This document shows positions 1-12,952 of a DNA stretch of 64,000 bases, piece by piece. A program made the position numbers and the translations under genes. Below the pieces are notes generated by a model that saw nothing but the letters and a program-made list of their open reading frames with translations, did not search any database and was not told the DNA's origin. Numbering within the stretch: the first letter of the stretch is position 1; the number at the start of each line of letters is the position of its first letter. The stretch is from Siphlonurus alternatus (Eukaryota; Arthropoda; Insecta; Ephemeroptera; Siphlonuridae), in assembly GCA_949825025.1 (NCBI GenBank), contig OX463788.1, positions 19,905,799-19,969,798 of the forward strand, in the 5' to 3' direction.

Positions 1-86
1 TATTTTTTCTAATATATATTTATTCCAATTTTATATTTTTATAATATATATTATTATTATAACATATTACATAATAATATATACTG

Positions 87-166
<80 letters not shown>

Positions 167-420
167 TAAAGCCTTCATTTTCAAATTTTTTACAAAAGAA
201 ATTTCAATATATTTACATAATTTCTTTACATATTTATAAAAAATTATTAATTGATAAAATTTATACAATATACGTTTCTTAAACAACTTAACTTAATGTG
301 TTTATTTTTTATATATTAATTAATAGGAGTAATATTAGGACATAAATATACTGAAAATAAAAAAAGATATATTTACTCCATTAATTTTAATTGTTAATTA
401 AAAAAATAATTAACAATTAT
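1..420. repeat. AT-rich stretch with (TA)n microsatellite
   Basis: Nearly pure A/T sequence. An almost uninterrupted TA dinucleotide run occupies about 86-165. No coding or RNA signal is visible before the palindrome that begins near 421. Confidence 0.85.
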
Positions 421-1405
421 AGGCCCAAAGTACACCAAAAAAACAGTGAAAAACAAAGTGGTCTTCAAAAATCCATGAAACTTATATACGATGGACATGT
501 CACCTCATCAAAGAATACCCTAATTTTTGTTTTTGAAATTTTGATTTTTTTCCCGGAAATTTGGGTATGTGAAGTTCCGCTTGGTATCCTTGTTTTTTAT
601 GCTTACGACGGGCATAACTTTTTTTCTATGGCAGCTATCTACAAATTTCTTATACTTTTTTGATGCCAAGAATATGCTCTTTTTGGGAAAAAATACTGCA
701 TTTTTGTGAATATCATTAATTTTTCCGGGTTTTTTTCAAAACAGGACATTTTCAAAAAAAAAAACCCACTTTTTTTTTCTTTAAATTCGAGTTTTCAATA
801 AAGGACGATGTTTATTAAAATAAAATGCAAAGTTTACGAGGTGCAATTCATAACTTTTTTTTCTATGAATTTTTGAAGTTGACTCTCTCGCTCCTCCCTC
901 GAGCGTGCGGCTAATCGCGCGTTTGCCACCCGGAACTACTATGTGTAGCAGTACATAGTAGTTCCTTTGTTTTTTCAGTGATTTTCATAGATATAGAACC
1001 TTGGAGATGCATATACAGTTCATCCAATATAAAATTACGACCGGAAGTGGCAGCATTTTGGCCTTACTAAACACATTGCATTGTAATATTGAACTTTCTA
1101 ATATTATATTTTCTCCCTTTAAATTTTGAGACTAATCAAAATATAAAAAAATAAGATGACGAAAGGAATTGATCCTGACACTTCCGAGAGTAATCAACAT
1201 TCGATAAACTGTACAGTAGAATTAATAAACGGCCGAGAAGCTTTGCTTTTGCCATCAAATTTTACCGACTTTTTACAAGCTGTGTTGTGAAATAATTATT
1301 ACTCTTCTAGCGAGAGAGAAATTTTACTGGTTTACAATTCATCGATGTAATGTATTAATTGAGTAACAAACAATTAATTTTTTATTTGACATTGATAATC
1401 ATTAT
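421..1405 (+). repeat. Left arm of a large palindrome
   Basis: This arm reads as the reverse complement of 1848-3218. It starts at GGCCCAAAGTACACC and ends near ATTGATAATCATTATG. The right arm is longer only because of a 375-bp insertion (1959-2333) and small indels, such as extra bases near 2685-2700. Open frames inside it are mirrored in the other arm and match no protein I recognise, so I treat the arms as a fold-back transposable element. Confidence 0.85.
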
Positions 1406-1477
1406 GCAGTACAAATAATAGAGATAATGGATTATAATTCTGCACTCCTACATGTATCTTCAATCTACATCAAGTGT

Positions 1478-1815
1478 TGTAGTACTTTGAAGGTGACCGT
1501 TTGAAGTAAAAATTACGTGACTCCCTCCCTGGGGTAAATTCAAATATATAGCTTTCCATCCAGTGCAGTGATTTTTTATATGTGGTTCCATAGGCATTGG
1601 ACATCATCAGTAGATCCATTTTTGATAAGAAAAATAGAAGCCTTGGTTCTGACTGGAGGTTTTCGTTTTCCACGGTTCCCTCAGTCTCTTCTCAATGAAT
1701 ACTAGGACACGTAACAGGCCTTGGCCATCATCCATTCCCTCCTTTATCCTTTACAGTTTTATACCCATAACCTGCATGCTCGAGCTCCAAGCTCATGGGG
1801 TTGTAATCTTGTAAA
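1478..1815 (+). mobile_element. 5'-truncated 5S-headed SINE in the palindrome loop
   Basis: It begins with the end of a 5S rRNA-like head (GGTGACCGTTTGAAG). The shared SINE body follows: CTCCCTCCCTGGGGTAAATT, then CCACGGTTCCCTCAGTCTC and AACAGGCCTTGGCCATCATC. The full-head relative at 19851-20190 shows the same order. It lies between the two palindrome arms, so it either inserted in the loop or was captured there. Confidence 0.75.
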
Positions 1816-1847
1816 AAAATAATACCCGCCCTATTTATTTTTGCCAC

Positions 1848-3218
1848 ATAATGATTATCAATGTCGAATAAAAAATTAATAGTTTGTTACCTAATTAATA
1901 CATTACATCAATGAATTGTAAACCAGTAAAATTTCTCTCTCGCTAGAAGAGTAATAATGGTCAGCATCCATGATGACATCATCAATCCTTTGTCCTCCCA
2001 TTTACTTACAAAAAAATATTGGGCGCACGTAAGATCCTATACGGAGCAATTTTTCGATCGCTTATTGTTAACCCTCTAAATAAGTTATGTTTGCAAATTT
2101 AAAATTACGTATTGGCACTAACCTTTTACGTTTGCTGCTATAAAATTTTTATTATTTGTCTTGGGTCAGTTTAATTAAAGAGCATCTAAAGAATTTCGCG
2201 GTAGTAGTGTTTTGACTTCGAGCCGAAAAAACTTGCGCAGAAGGGTTGCGCGCCGATGCGCGGTGGTTGTAGCAGGAGTCAAAATTAGCAAACGAACATT
2301 GCGACTATATAATTTTTCTGATGGATACTTACCATTATTTCACAACACAGCTTGTAAAAAGTCGGTAAAATTTGATGGCAAAAGCAAAGCTTCTCGGCCG
2401 TTTATTAATTCTACTGTACAGTTTATCGAATGTTGATTACTCTCGGAAGTGTCAGGATCAATTCCTTTCGTCATCTTATTTTTTTATATTTTGATTAGTC
2501 TCAAAATTTAAAGGGAGAAAATATAATATTAGAAAGTTCAATATTACAATGCAATGTGTTTAGTAAGGCCAAAATGCTGCCACTTCCGGTCGTAATTTTA
2601 TATTGGATGAACTGTATATGCATCTCCAAGGTTCTATATCTATGAAAATCACTGAAAGAACAAAGGAACTACTATGTACTGCTGCAGCAGCATCGGCTGC
2701 GCCGGGTGGCAAACGCGCGATTAGCCGCACGCTCGAGGGAGGAGCGAGAGTGTCAACTTCAAAAATTCATAGAAAAAAAAGTTATGAATTGCACCTCGTA
2801 AACTTTGCATTTTATTTTAATAAACATTGTCCTTTATTGAAAACTCGAATTTAAAGAAAAAAAAAGTGGGTTTTTTTTTGTTGAAAATGTCCTGTTTTGA
2901 AAAAAACCCGGAAAAATTAATGATATTCACAAAAATGCAGTATTTTTTCCCAAAAAGAGCATATTCTTGGCATCAAAAAAGTATAAGAAATTTGTAGATA
3001 GCTGCCATAGAAAAAAAGTTATGCCCGTCGTAAGCATAAAAAACAAGGATACCAAGCGGAACTTCACATACCCAAATTTCCGGAAAAAAAATCAAAATTT
3101 CAAAAACAAAAATTAGGGTATTCTTTGATGAGGTGACATGTCCATCATATATAAGTTTCATGGATTTTTGAAGACCACTTTGTTTTTCACTGTTTTTTTG
3201 GTGTACTTTGGGCCTTAT
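1848..3218 (-). repeat. Right arm of the large palindrome
   Basis: Inverted copy of 421-1405. It is interrupted at 1957/1958 by a 375-bp element and resumes at 2334 with the sequence expected from the left arm. The two arms are highly similar over about 980 bp, which suggests recent formation or gene conversion. Confidence 0.85.
1959..2333. mobile_element. 375-bp TIR element, copy 1
   Basis: The left arm of the surrounding palindrome gives the empty site, so the ends are clear. Termini are GGTCAGCATCCAT and, on the other strand, GGTAAGTATCCAT. A 2-bp AT appears on both sides. A second copy of exactly the same net length lies at 4245-10511. No coding capacity is seen. The superfamily is uncertain. 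Confidence 0.8.
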
Positions 3219-4244
3219 AATTAATTAATTAATTGTAATTAAAATTAATTTAATATTTAATGTCAATATTAAATTATATTTATTAAATTAATAATTTAAT
3301 TATAAGTATTTATTGTCAATGTATTTTTTCTGATAATTAATTAATCAACAAATTTTAAATTAATTTTATTATATTTAAGTAATTAAATTATTTAGATTTA
3401 AAGATTCCCAGGGTAGGGAACGACGCCATCTTGCTCGGCAATTTAGGGTCCATCGTATGCGCCCTACAAAAATGGCGTCGGTAGGGGACGAAAAAGGGAG
3501 CGAAGTAGGGGACGAAAAGTATTGGGAAGCAAATTCAATATGGCGGAAGGTGATTTTTAGGGAAGGGTAGTAGACATAGTAGACGAGATGAGAGAATTGG
3601 GACACCGCCAATGGCTTTTCCGGTGGACCCGGTGGTGCAGCAGTATTGATATAGCAGTGTGTCGTAGGTTAGGGTTCATTTTCCCGCTAAATAATACCCA
3701 TTCTTCTACTTATCCTATTTCTGTCTGTCTAGGTTCGTCTGTGAGCTCAGATATTGCTCTTGAATGAAATCTCGGCTGTCTGCCTGCCGGCCAGGTGTGC
3801 TTGCGTGCTTACCGCGTGCTCAGCACTGCATCTATAGGACATATTCCCAACTTGGGTATGTCCTACAGTGCTGAGCACGCGGTAAGGCACTTATCCAACA
3901 TGACACTCTCGACCTTCATGTAGGTATAGGTATAAGGCTGACTGGTTCAACCATTTGAACTATTAATTATACTATATATTAAATAATCGTCTCCTGCAGG
4001 CGGTCACACTTACATTCATTCACAATAAGAGAGCATGGCATGTAGAAATAAAGTTAAACGTGACCAACGTGATTATACAAAAAATAAGGAACTTCGCCGG
4101 ATATACTGTACAGTACATAACGAAAAAGAATATAATTTTATATTTTTTTATTCAATATTATTATTCTTGTAAATAGATGTACTCATAAAGTACATCTATT
4201 ACATCTCATAAACATAAATTCTATATATAATAGATGAATCGAAT
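3219..4244. other. Unannotated AT-rich DNA with a hairpin
   Basis: No gene is recognised. At 3808-3886 there is an inverted repeat whose arms contain CTTACCGCGTGCTCAGCACTG and its complement around a short loop (about 35-bp arms with one gap). The rest is A/T-rich or unique sequence. Confidence 0.6.
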
Positions 4245-4502
4245 GGTAAGTATCTATCAGAAAAATTATATAGTCGCCATGTTCGTTTGCTAATTTTGAC
4301 TCCCGCTACAACCACCGCGCATCGGCGCGCAACCCTTCTGCGCACGTTTTTTCGGCTCGAAGTCAAAACACTACTACCGCGAAATTCTTTAGATGCTCTT
4401 TAATTAAACTGAACCAAGGCAAATAGTAAAATTTTTATAGCAGCAAACGTAAAAGGTTAGTACCAATTCGTAATTTTAAATTTGCAAACATAACTTATTT
4501 AG

Positions 4503-4990
4503 GGACAGGGTAAATGAACCGAAAGGGAAATAAACCGAAGGGGAAATGAACCGAAGAGGAAATAAACCGAAAATTTTACTTGGCCACGCCCTCGCCACGC
4601 CTCCGTTTAACAAAGTGGTGGGAGGTATTGTAAAATCTGGCAACACTGTACACTTTTCGGTTTATTTCCTTTTCGGTTCATTTCCTCTTCGGTTTATTTA
4701 CTTTTCGGTTTATTTCCTCCTCGGTTTATTTCCTTTTCGGTTTATTTCCCCTTCGGTTGATTTCCCTTTCGGTTCATTTCCTCTTCGGTTTATTTACTTT
4801 TCGGTTTATTTCCTCTTCGGTTTATTTCCTTTTCGGTTCATTTCCTCTTCGGTTTATTTCCTTTTCGGTTCATTTCAGATTCGGTTTATTTCCTCTTCAG
4901 TTCATTTCCTCTTCGTCTCGGCATTTCCAATTCGGTTCATTTCCTTTTCGGCTCATTTCATTTTCGATTCATTTCCTTTTCGATTGAATT
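4503..4990. repeat. Left subterminal tandem array of the 5.9 kb element
   Basis: From about 4656 there are some 20 imperfect copies of a 16-18-bp unit of the type TTCGGTTTATTTCCTTTTCG. The array encodes long apparent frames rich in Phe/Ser. These are a by-product of the repeat, not a gene. Confidence 0.85.
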
Positions 4991-5019
4991 AAAAAAATCT
5001 AAATGTATGAATATATAGG

Positions 5020-5170
5020 GTGCGATTCAGGAAGGAGTTAGCCAGATTTCTAACCACGTTCAGCTTAACCACGTTTAACTGTACCTGTTTTACGTGTTAA
5101 ACCACCTAGTTAAACGTGGTTAAGTTTATCGTGTTTAGAAACCTGGCTAACTGCTTCGTGAATCGCGTAC
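5020..5170. mobile_element. 150-bp fold-back MITE
   Basis: The ends GTGCGATTCAGGAAGGAGTTAGCCAG and the complementary run ending GTGAATCGCGTAC pair over most of the length. TTAAACGTGGTTAAG-type inner repeats lie in between. No coding content. Confidence 0.7.
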
Positions 5171-5335
5171 ATAGTGGTTGAAAGTTGAAAGACTATTCCG
5201 ATCACTTTAACCCCAAACAATGTACACTCATCAACTTGCAAAATTTCCCTTTGCAGACTTGTTAACCACCATGCCCTATGTTATTCTTATGAGACATGAT
5301 GATTAAAAAGGCTGCAAGTGGAAATTTTCTGAGGC

Positions 5336-5440
5336 GACGTCGAGTGGTTAGCATGATATGCTGGCATTGAACTGTTCTCGTTAGATCACCGAATTCAAGC
5401 AACGTCGAGCTATAGCACATGGATGGGTTACCTTTTCAGT
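5336..5440 (+). mobile_element. 5S-headed SINE fragment
   Basis: Contains GATCACCGAATTCAAGCAAC followed by GGATGGGTTACC, the 5S rRNA-like head of the SINE family seen at 19851 and 57487. The body is missing after about 5440. Confidence 0.65.
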
Positions 5441-8231
5441 TTTCAAGTATATTATGTTGCTCCTTTAAAACAACATATTTTCAAAAAAATCCAAATCCCG
5501 AGTCAATTAACGCGTCGATCATTTCACATTATAGTAATAAGTTACTTTATTTCACAAATACCATGCAGAATCAATTAAGTTATTTAAGTAGATTGGAACA
5601 TTACAAATTCTTTCGATAACTGCATGAACCAGAAATTTTTATCAGCTCTCCCCCTTTTAGCCAATATTAGAATTATCAAACAAAATTCAGGGTAGGTAAC
5701 GCAATAATATTTTGAGATAATCAAGCTTTTCCTTCCCATTTGATTACCATGTAAAACTGATATTTTTCGTGGAATTTTTGCAGAAAAGTACTCATGGCTC
5801 GAAATCCTGTTTCAGAATTTAATGGTATATTTTTCTTTCGGAATGTATTAGTAAAAAAACTCCAAGCTTTGTATTGCAAACTACCGCTATAGGGCCAACT
5901 CAATATTATTTTTTGCTAATCAACTTTGAAGATATCAATCTGAGAGTATCCCATGATAAATTCATGGCTGCCATCTGGAAAATCTTAAAAAAATTTGGAA
6001 AAAAATAAATGAGAAAACTGAGGTGACAGTTCTCTTCTAAATTTAATTTTCTTATTTGTCAAATAAAATTCAACATTTTTCTAAAAACTTATAATCTTGA
6101 AAGGTAAAGTTTAAAAATTTGTCCGCAATGCAGGTTGACTACTTTAAAAATTACCCGAAGAGCTGATTTTCTATCCACACTTTAATACCGAGTAGTGCCG
6201 TTGAATTCAGCAGCGGTGCTGTTAATTCGACTATAATATAATTAAAATTAAATCAAATGAGGTGGCCAGCTTGACGGTTTTCCAGCCACCTCAAACCTTT
6301 AAATACATGATATAAATGTGAATTGCATCCCAATCATTGCATGGTACCAGAGTGATGCCGTGGGTTGGTGCAGTTTATTTTAGTGGAGCATCATTATATT
6401 AATTTTAATTAATAAACCGTCATCGCCGTCATTTCGCGAGGCGATCGAGCATAGCGAGCGATAGCGAGGGCAGAGCCATAGCCCTCTGGTGGCTATGGCC
6501 CTAGCCATAGCCCTCCACCAGAGGGCTATGGCAGAGAGTACTTGATACGCTCTGGCGAGGGCTATGCTGGATCGAGGTAGGGAGAACGCGCGATTTTTTG
6601 AAACTCGTATTTTTAAACTTAGATTATTTCTCAATTCCGCTCGGAACATGATCGCTTTTTTTTCGAATCTATAACTATTGCAATGTAAAGTTCCGTTTAT
6701 ATGGTTAAAGTTAAGTTAAGGTTATAATTAGAGAGTTTGCATGATTTACTGCGGCTCTCAATATGCTGCAATAAAAATAATAATATAATGTTAAAGTAAA
6801 TATTGTTACTTTTTATTAAATTCAAATGTTTATTTATTCGGCAACAGTTACAGAAGCAATGACCAAATATAATAAAATTATCATTATAATATTAATTACA
6901 GCTGATTTGTTTTGTTATATCACTTATATCTCATGCAGAGTTGAAGCATGGCTTTTTTCTCGCAATTTTATTTGGATAAGTAAACAGTTTTACTTCTTAG
7001 AAAAGAGAAAAACCATACAGATTTATAAAGATGAATAATCTTTTTTAGATGCTAGGCCTCGTTTGAATTTGAAAAAGTAGTCCGAAGGTCAGTGCAGTGC
7101 ACAACATATTTTAATTAATTATAATGCAATATTATTCTTTATTAGTTCAAAACTTTAATAATACACATTCTGTGTAACATTATATAGTTAGAGTATAACA
7201 GGCAAACATGCACTTACTAATTTTTTAAAGAAACTTACAGTTAGTTTTTTTTTATGTGCTATTTTGCAATAGAAAGGCACCCTTACATTAACCCTCGTAT
7301 TAACAGATTAGCATTGCAATAGTTATCTTTGCAATGGCTTTTTCGTGTATTTTATATTATACATTCCTCACAGAAAAATGTACCTTTACAATAGAATGTT
7401 AATATAGTAGGGAAGCTATAGTGTAATTTATTCTTAATATTTTTATTATTTTTATTAATAAAAACATTAATACAGGCCTACCAAGGCCGGAAGCCGGACT
7501 GTTTTACAATCATCTTACATTTTAGATTAATTTAATTATTAAATTTTATTTATGTTTATTTTAATGTTGGTTAAGGGTTTAGGGTGAGAAAATTATTACA
7601 CATTAATGGATCAATTTTAAAGTTAAATATTACGTTGATTGATTGGTTGATATTTTGGAGTAATTGACACATTTTGGTCAAGTATGCCTATTTATTAATT
7701 ATTCCAAATATGAATCTATTCAAAAATACTACAGTAAAATTATGCTATTCAGGGAAAGGGGGGGGGGAACTTTTTAACGGTAAAGCTACGCCAAAGGAAT
7801 ATAATTTGGTTGGACAATCTATATATAATAGAATTTTTTTATTTTGAAATAGTGAATGAATTTAGCAGGTCAATTTTTCCAAAATAAATTTAATTTTTTG
7901 TTTATATTTTTATGTATATAAATAAATTTACCACTGCTATTTTATATATAATTTACATGTAAAATTTCAATAAAACACATAATTTGTATTATAGTTAATC
8001 TGTTAATCAGTAAAAATGAGTTTGTTGAAATTGATAAAAGTATACAAGCAACTGGACCACGTGCAATGTGGCGCGTAAAAGAAAACTATAGGATAAAATT
8101 TTCATGCACTATTAAAAAACATAATCAAAAATAACATTTTTTATTGTTTCATAAAACAAAATTGCACATTTTTATTTAAATTAATTTTGATTTTATTGTA
8201 TATTGGTTGGTTTTGCATTTGAAATTAAATC
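5441..8231. other. Interior of the 5.9 kb element, no gene recognised
   Basis: A/T-rich sequence without a recognisable protein. At 6474-6531 a hairpin is built from GCCATAGCCCTCTGGTGG and its complement. A short G run lies near 7759. Short open frames here match nothing I know. Confidence 0.5.
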
Positions 8232-8603
8232 TTAAGGTAGAGATAACACGGATCAGCTGGCTCAATGCTAAAAAAAATCCCATTCATACAAATTATGAAA
8301 AAAATTACAATGTTCTCCTCTACACCCCTATCAGTAGGTAAAATATCAGGTGTACAAAAACGAGCTAGTTTTCGAGTTATTAATTTTTAAAGTTGACTAA
8401 TTTAACATGGAACTTCTATTCCTCCATGTTAAACTAGAGAACTTTAAAAATTCGTTACTCAAAAACTAGCTCGTTTTTTTATACCTGATATTTTACCTAC
8501 TGATAGGGGATATAGAGGAGAACATTTTAAATTTTTTTCATAATTTTTATGAATGGGATTTTTTTAGCATTGGGCCAGCTGATCCGTATTATCTCTACCT
8601 TAA
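8232..8603. mobile_element. Palindromic MITE with TTAA ends
   Basis: TTAAGGTAGAGATAACACGG on the left mirrors CCGTATTATCTCTACCTTAA on the right. The whole element is one inverted repeat around position 8418. It shares internal sequence (ATTTTACCTACTGATAGGGG) with the copies at 61835 and 63831. Confidence 0.88.
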
Positions 8604-8790
8604 GAATATAACATAGTGGATTAATGCTACTATGATGTATTATCATGATTTATGTGCATTTTAATTAATGTTTGTTTAAAATTTTATTGATAATTCTAAG
8701 TGCATTAATACAGTATAATATTGTATCATGTTTAATTTTTAAGGTATTTATAAGTTTTTTGTCTCTATGTTGTATTATGTACATCCACAT

Positions 8791-8931
<141 letters not shown>

Positions 8932-9144
8932 GTAATCAGCCAAAATTTCTACGCACAGAGACATGATCCGAGTCTTATAGAGTGAATTGCGCTGACGTCA
9001 TGCCCCTGGTATAATAGAGGGAGCTCTCTGATCGAGGTGCGCCAGAATGCAAATAATTATATTGTGCTGGCATATAATAAACAAAGTGAATTTTGTGTTT
9101 AGTGGTTTTACCAAAAGCTATATACTATAGACTTTGGTTTTTAC

Positions 9145-9543
9145 TTAAGGGTAAGATAACACGAACAATCGATTGTTGTAGTCCCATTTGATTAACATGT
9201 AAACCTTAGCAACCTCATAATAATTCGGATTTTTTTTTTGAGAGACAGTTCTTAGCACCAAAAATACGTGTAAAAAATTTCAAAACAATCGGACGATTCA
9301 ATTTTTTTAAATTAATATTTTAAATTTTCAGTATAGGGCTTTCCCATGCATGGAGACCTAAACTAAGAAATTAATTTTAAAAAATTAAATCGTCCGATTG
9401 TTTTGAAATTTTTTTCACATTTTTTTGGTGCTAAAAACTGTCTCTCAAAAAAAAATCCAGAATCATTATGAGGTTGCTATAAGGTTTACATGTAAATCAA
9501 ATTGGACTACAACAATCGATTGTTCGTGTTATCTTACCCTTAA
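9145..9543. mobile_element. Palindromic MITE with TTAA ends, second subfamily
   Basis: TTAAGGGTAAGATAACACG on the left pairs with CGTGTTATCTTACCCTTAA on the right, and the arms pair along their length. Internal sequence resembles the copies at 46965 and 47725 (TGTAAATCAAA near the right end). Confidence 0.88.
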
Positions 9544-10299
9544 CTGCAATAAACAAAATAAATCAGGTTTAAGTACTGTAAGAATATGGAACAGTACACG
9601 GTAGAACTCTTAGAAAAAAAATCGCCACCAAAAAACTATAAGTGTATTTTTCCCACTCAAGTGTTCCTATATTTTCAAACACGATCTTGCCCAATATTCT
9701 CTTCCTCCCTCCCCTCTTTCTGCTGCGAGCAGGTAGCGACTAACTGTCTCTCTTCCCGAGTCTCATTTAAAAATAAGCAGCAATCAAGTCTATATTATGT
9801 CCTCAGTCGCTAACTATTATAAATATGATAACATGTGAAATAAATAAAATGAACTTATGAGAGGAAATTAATTGAAAAAGAAAGAATGGAAAAAGAAATT
9901 AATCTAAATTTACTGACGAAAAGAATAGAAAAATATACCGAATTCTAAATTTTAGTTCAAATATGTTACGAGTCTTCAGTAAAATTGTTAATACATATGT
10001 AATATTAATATGCACATGTATAGAATTTTACAAAAATGAAGATATAGGAAAAGGGAAGGAAATGGACCGAAAAAAATAAAATGATAAAATAAATAGAAAC
10101 ATATATTATGTGTTAATATTCTGTTACCAAAAATATTTAAATGGAATGTTAAAAATTGAAAATAGAAAAGGAAATGAATCGAAAAGAAATGTATCAAAGG
10201 GAAAATCAACCGAAATAGGTGTGCGATGTTGCCAATAGCATTTTTATGAGCTGCGCCTTTTCTTTGAGGCGGAGCTAACCCCCTCCACGACGTTTTAAA
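9544..10299. other. Interior of the 5.9 kb element, nothing recognised
   Basis: AT-rich sequence leading into the right subterminal array, which is concentrated at about 10298-10386, with weaker relatives of the GAAATGAATCGAAA type near 10150-10215. Confidence 0.5.
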
Positions 10300-10511
10300 T
10301 TTCGGTTCATTTCCTCTTCGGTTTATTTCTTTTCGGTTTATTTCCCTTTCGGTTTATTTCCTTTTCGGCTGATTTCCTGTATCCCCTTATTTAGAGGGTT
10401 AACAATAAGCGATCGAAAAATAGCTCCGTATAGGATCTTACGTGCGCCCAATCTTTTTTTGTAAGTAAATGGGTGGACAAAGGATTGGTGATGTCATCAT
10501 GGATGCTGACC

Positions 10512-10956
10512 ATTAATCTTCATGTACAGTACATACAGTGCACTACTTTAAATTTATTAATATAATAACAAAATAAAATTAAATCAAATTATGCAACTCT
10601 GATTTTTTTAGAGCTCAGGACTATTTTTTTAAAATAATATATACTGCATTGGAATTACAGTCTGTAACAGTCAATTCTTATATAAAAAAATGTAGGACTA
10701 AAGGGTCGTGAGTTCAAACCTGAACTTTGAATAACTTATTAGCAGTGCTTTTTAGCCTCTAAAAAATATGTTAAAAAGAAAGGAGATCAACATAATTTGG
10801 TACCCTCTCTTTTCATTTCTGCAATAAAAAACTTCTCGTAGCCAAATTATTGTAAGAATTACACGATTTATGGTGAATTTTTTTCAAATCCTATAGAATA
10901 TGATATATATATAATTGAGTTTGAGTTTCCATAATATATTAAATTTCAACGATAAC
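10512..10956. other. Unannotated AT-rich sequence
   Basis: No gene or element end recognised. A GAGTTCAAACCTGA string near 10709 resembles a tRNA B box, but no A box or SINE body accompanies it. Confidence 0.5.
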
Positions 10957-11425
10957 TTAAGTCGATTAAGCAACGCCGAGCGTGGATAGTAATTTGATGG
11001 GTGACCATTTTCAACAAAAACCACGCTTCTCTCACCCAGCAGACTGCACGTTAAATTGAAAATTTCGGGGGGGGGGGGGCCGAAATTTTCGATTTAACGT
11101 GGGCAAAATAGGCATTTTCCCCTACTATTTTTTTTTTAACATTGGGCTTTATGGAGGCAGCCCTTCACTCCCCCCCCCCCGATTTTTTTTTCTTCTGGAT
11201 CCGCGCCTGTCACCCACTCGTTGCACTTTTCTACTATGTGGTTCCACTTCATGGCTTTGAAACACTGGCATATATGCACCTCCGGTTCATTGACAAAAGC
11301 TGTATTTAGCGTCCATCTTGACTAAGATTTCCATGTTTCCCCCACTCACAGAGTCACAGGCTCACAGAAAATTACAGAATGGCCCGATACCTTTCTGGAA
11401 GAGACCGTGAAACGCATAAGTTTAG
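10957..11425 (+). mobile_element. 5S-headed SINE split by a hAT-type MITE
   Basis: The head carries GATTAAGCAACGCCGAGCGTGG and GATGGGTGACCATTTTCAAC. After the MITE at 11040-11209 the body resumes (CACCCACTCGTTGCAC, then GTCCATCTTGACTAAG). The layout matches 18867-19280. Confidence 0.75.
11040..11209. mobile_element. hAT-type MITE nested in a SINE
   Basis: The right end GGATCCGCGCCTG belongs to the CAGGCGCGGATCCAG family seen at 24281, 28427 and 39481. The flanks TCACCCAG (11032-11039) and TCACCCAC (11210-11217) look like an 8-bp duplication with one change. The left terminus (CAGACTGCACG) has diverged. The interior has long G, C and T homopolymers. Confidence 0.72.
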
Positions 11426-11501
11426 TATTACATCAGTTTCTTGTTTTAAACTTAATATAGGGAGTAATTTTATAAGTAGAAGTATAATATACCCAACGGT
11501 T

Positions 11502-11548
<47 letters not shown>

Positions 11549-12952
11549 TAAAGGTTAATAGAAGTGCTTCTTGCATATTTAACCATATCACATAATTATA
11601 CAGTATAACCCTGTCCGTTAAATCCAAAAATTTCCTGGGGAGATGAGTGGCAGAGTGGCTGCATGCTGTACAGTCTTTCGCAAGGACAGTTGTTTCCATT
11701 AGAGTATTAGAAAATTATTGCGTCTTCGGCGTCTTCCGTTCCCAGTGACAGAATCTGACATTCACATGATATAAAATCACATTTAAGTTGCACGATTGTT
11801 TATTTTGTGTTATATTATAAATACACACATATATAAATATACATACCAGAGTCTTCTGCGTGCAATGCTTCAAACTAGACATTGAACAATCATGTTTTGT
11901 TCAATGCGCGCAGAAGGCTCTGAATACTCTGATACATACATATTATTTATATGTTGGCATCCGGAAGCGAATTCGCTTCGGACGCGCATTTTTTTATCCC
12001 AACGCTTTGGGATCATGCTAAAATTCCAAGAAGTGAAATAGGACAGCGCCACGAGATTGTTGGGTTGCCTACTTACAGGATAACGCTCAACTGTTTACCT
12101 CTTCTCACTTCCCCTCTACTCCTGTTGTTATACCGTACGCTCTAAAGCATTGATAAAAATAGAAAAATTGACTTTGTTGCCAGGTTTAATTCTATAAGGA
12201 CACAAAAATGTAGCTTGAGCATGCTTTTATAAACTAGCAGATGATATTAAAATGATATAAATGTAATAACTGTTGTCTATAATTAGTATAATTAACTTTT
12301 TTCTACATTTTCTCCCTTATTTTTCTTTCTGATGCAACACAACAATATGGCGCGGCAGGGTCCTGCAAAGTATGCAATATGCGTTGCAGTGACGTCACGT
12401 GGGTTTAGCCTACTGTTAGTTGATTTGTTAATTTAGTAAATAATTAGTAAAAATGGTAAATAATTATTCACTATTCAAAGTAATTCGCATTTCAAGTATA
12501 TAAATAACATAATACGGCATGCAGTATTTCGTGACTTGAGATACTTTTAATTTTGACGGCAAAACTTTTTCTCTTTCATATTTTAATTAATACTTGAGAA
12601 TTTCACGTCATTAACATCACTATTGACGATATGTTTTTTCCCCCGCCATGTCCACTGTTCGCAGTAACCAGTAATGGCGAATAGGGGTAGGCAGCATAAA
12701 TATAGAAAATAATCAAAATATTTAGGAATTATTTATAAAAAATACATCTAGCATCTTAAATTATGCGCCGTACAGCGCGGTATAACATAGGGTCGGTTAA
12801 AATATTTTTTGAACATAATTTTAAAACTATTTAATTAGTTATTGGGTCAAATTCAAAACTTTATTTTAATTTCATCTTGCCCATTTAAAATATTAGTTCA
12901 ATGGCTGCGCAGCTTTCACTTCTGCAGCAATGTCGGCACGCATGGAGGCAGA
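11426..12952. other. Unannotated AT-rich DNA
   Basis: Holds a run of about 39 A at 11506-11544 and a weak inverted repeat near 11848-11930 (AGAGTCTTCTGCG against CGCAGAAGGCTCT). Short open frames are present, but none resembles a known protein. Confidence 0.5.

Noticed and set aside
391..3161. Mirrored open frames at 391-663 and 2973-3161 encoding the same peptide
   Set aside because: They lie in the two arms of a palindrome, have no recognisable domain and are explained by the inverted repeat.
4546..4992. Long Phe/Ser-rich frames
   Set aside because: Produced by the tandem GGTTTATTTCC-type array in two overlapping frames; not a gene.
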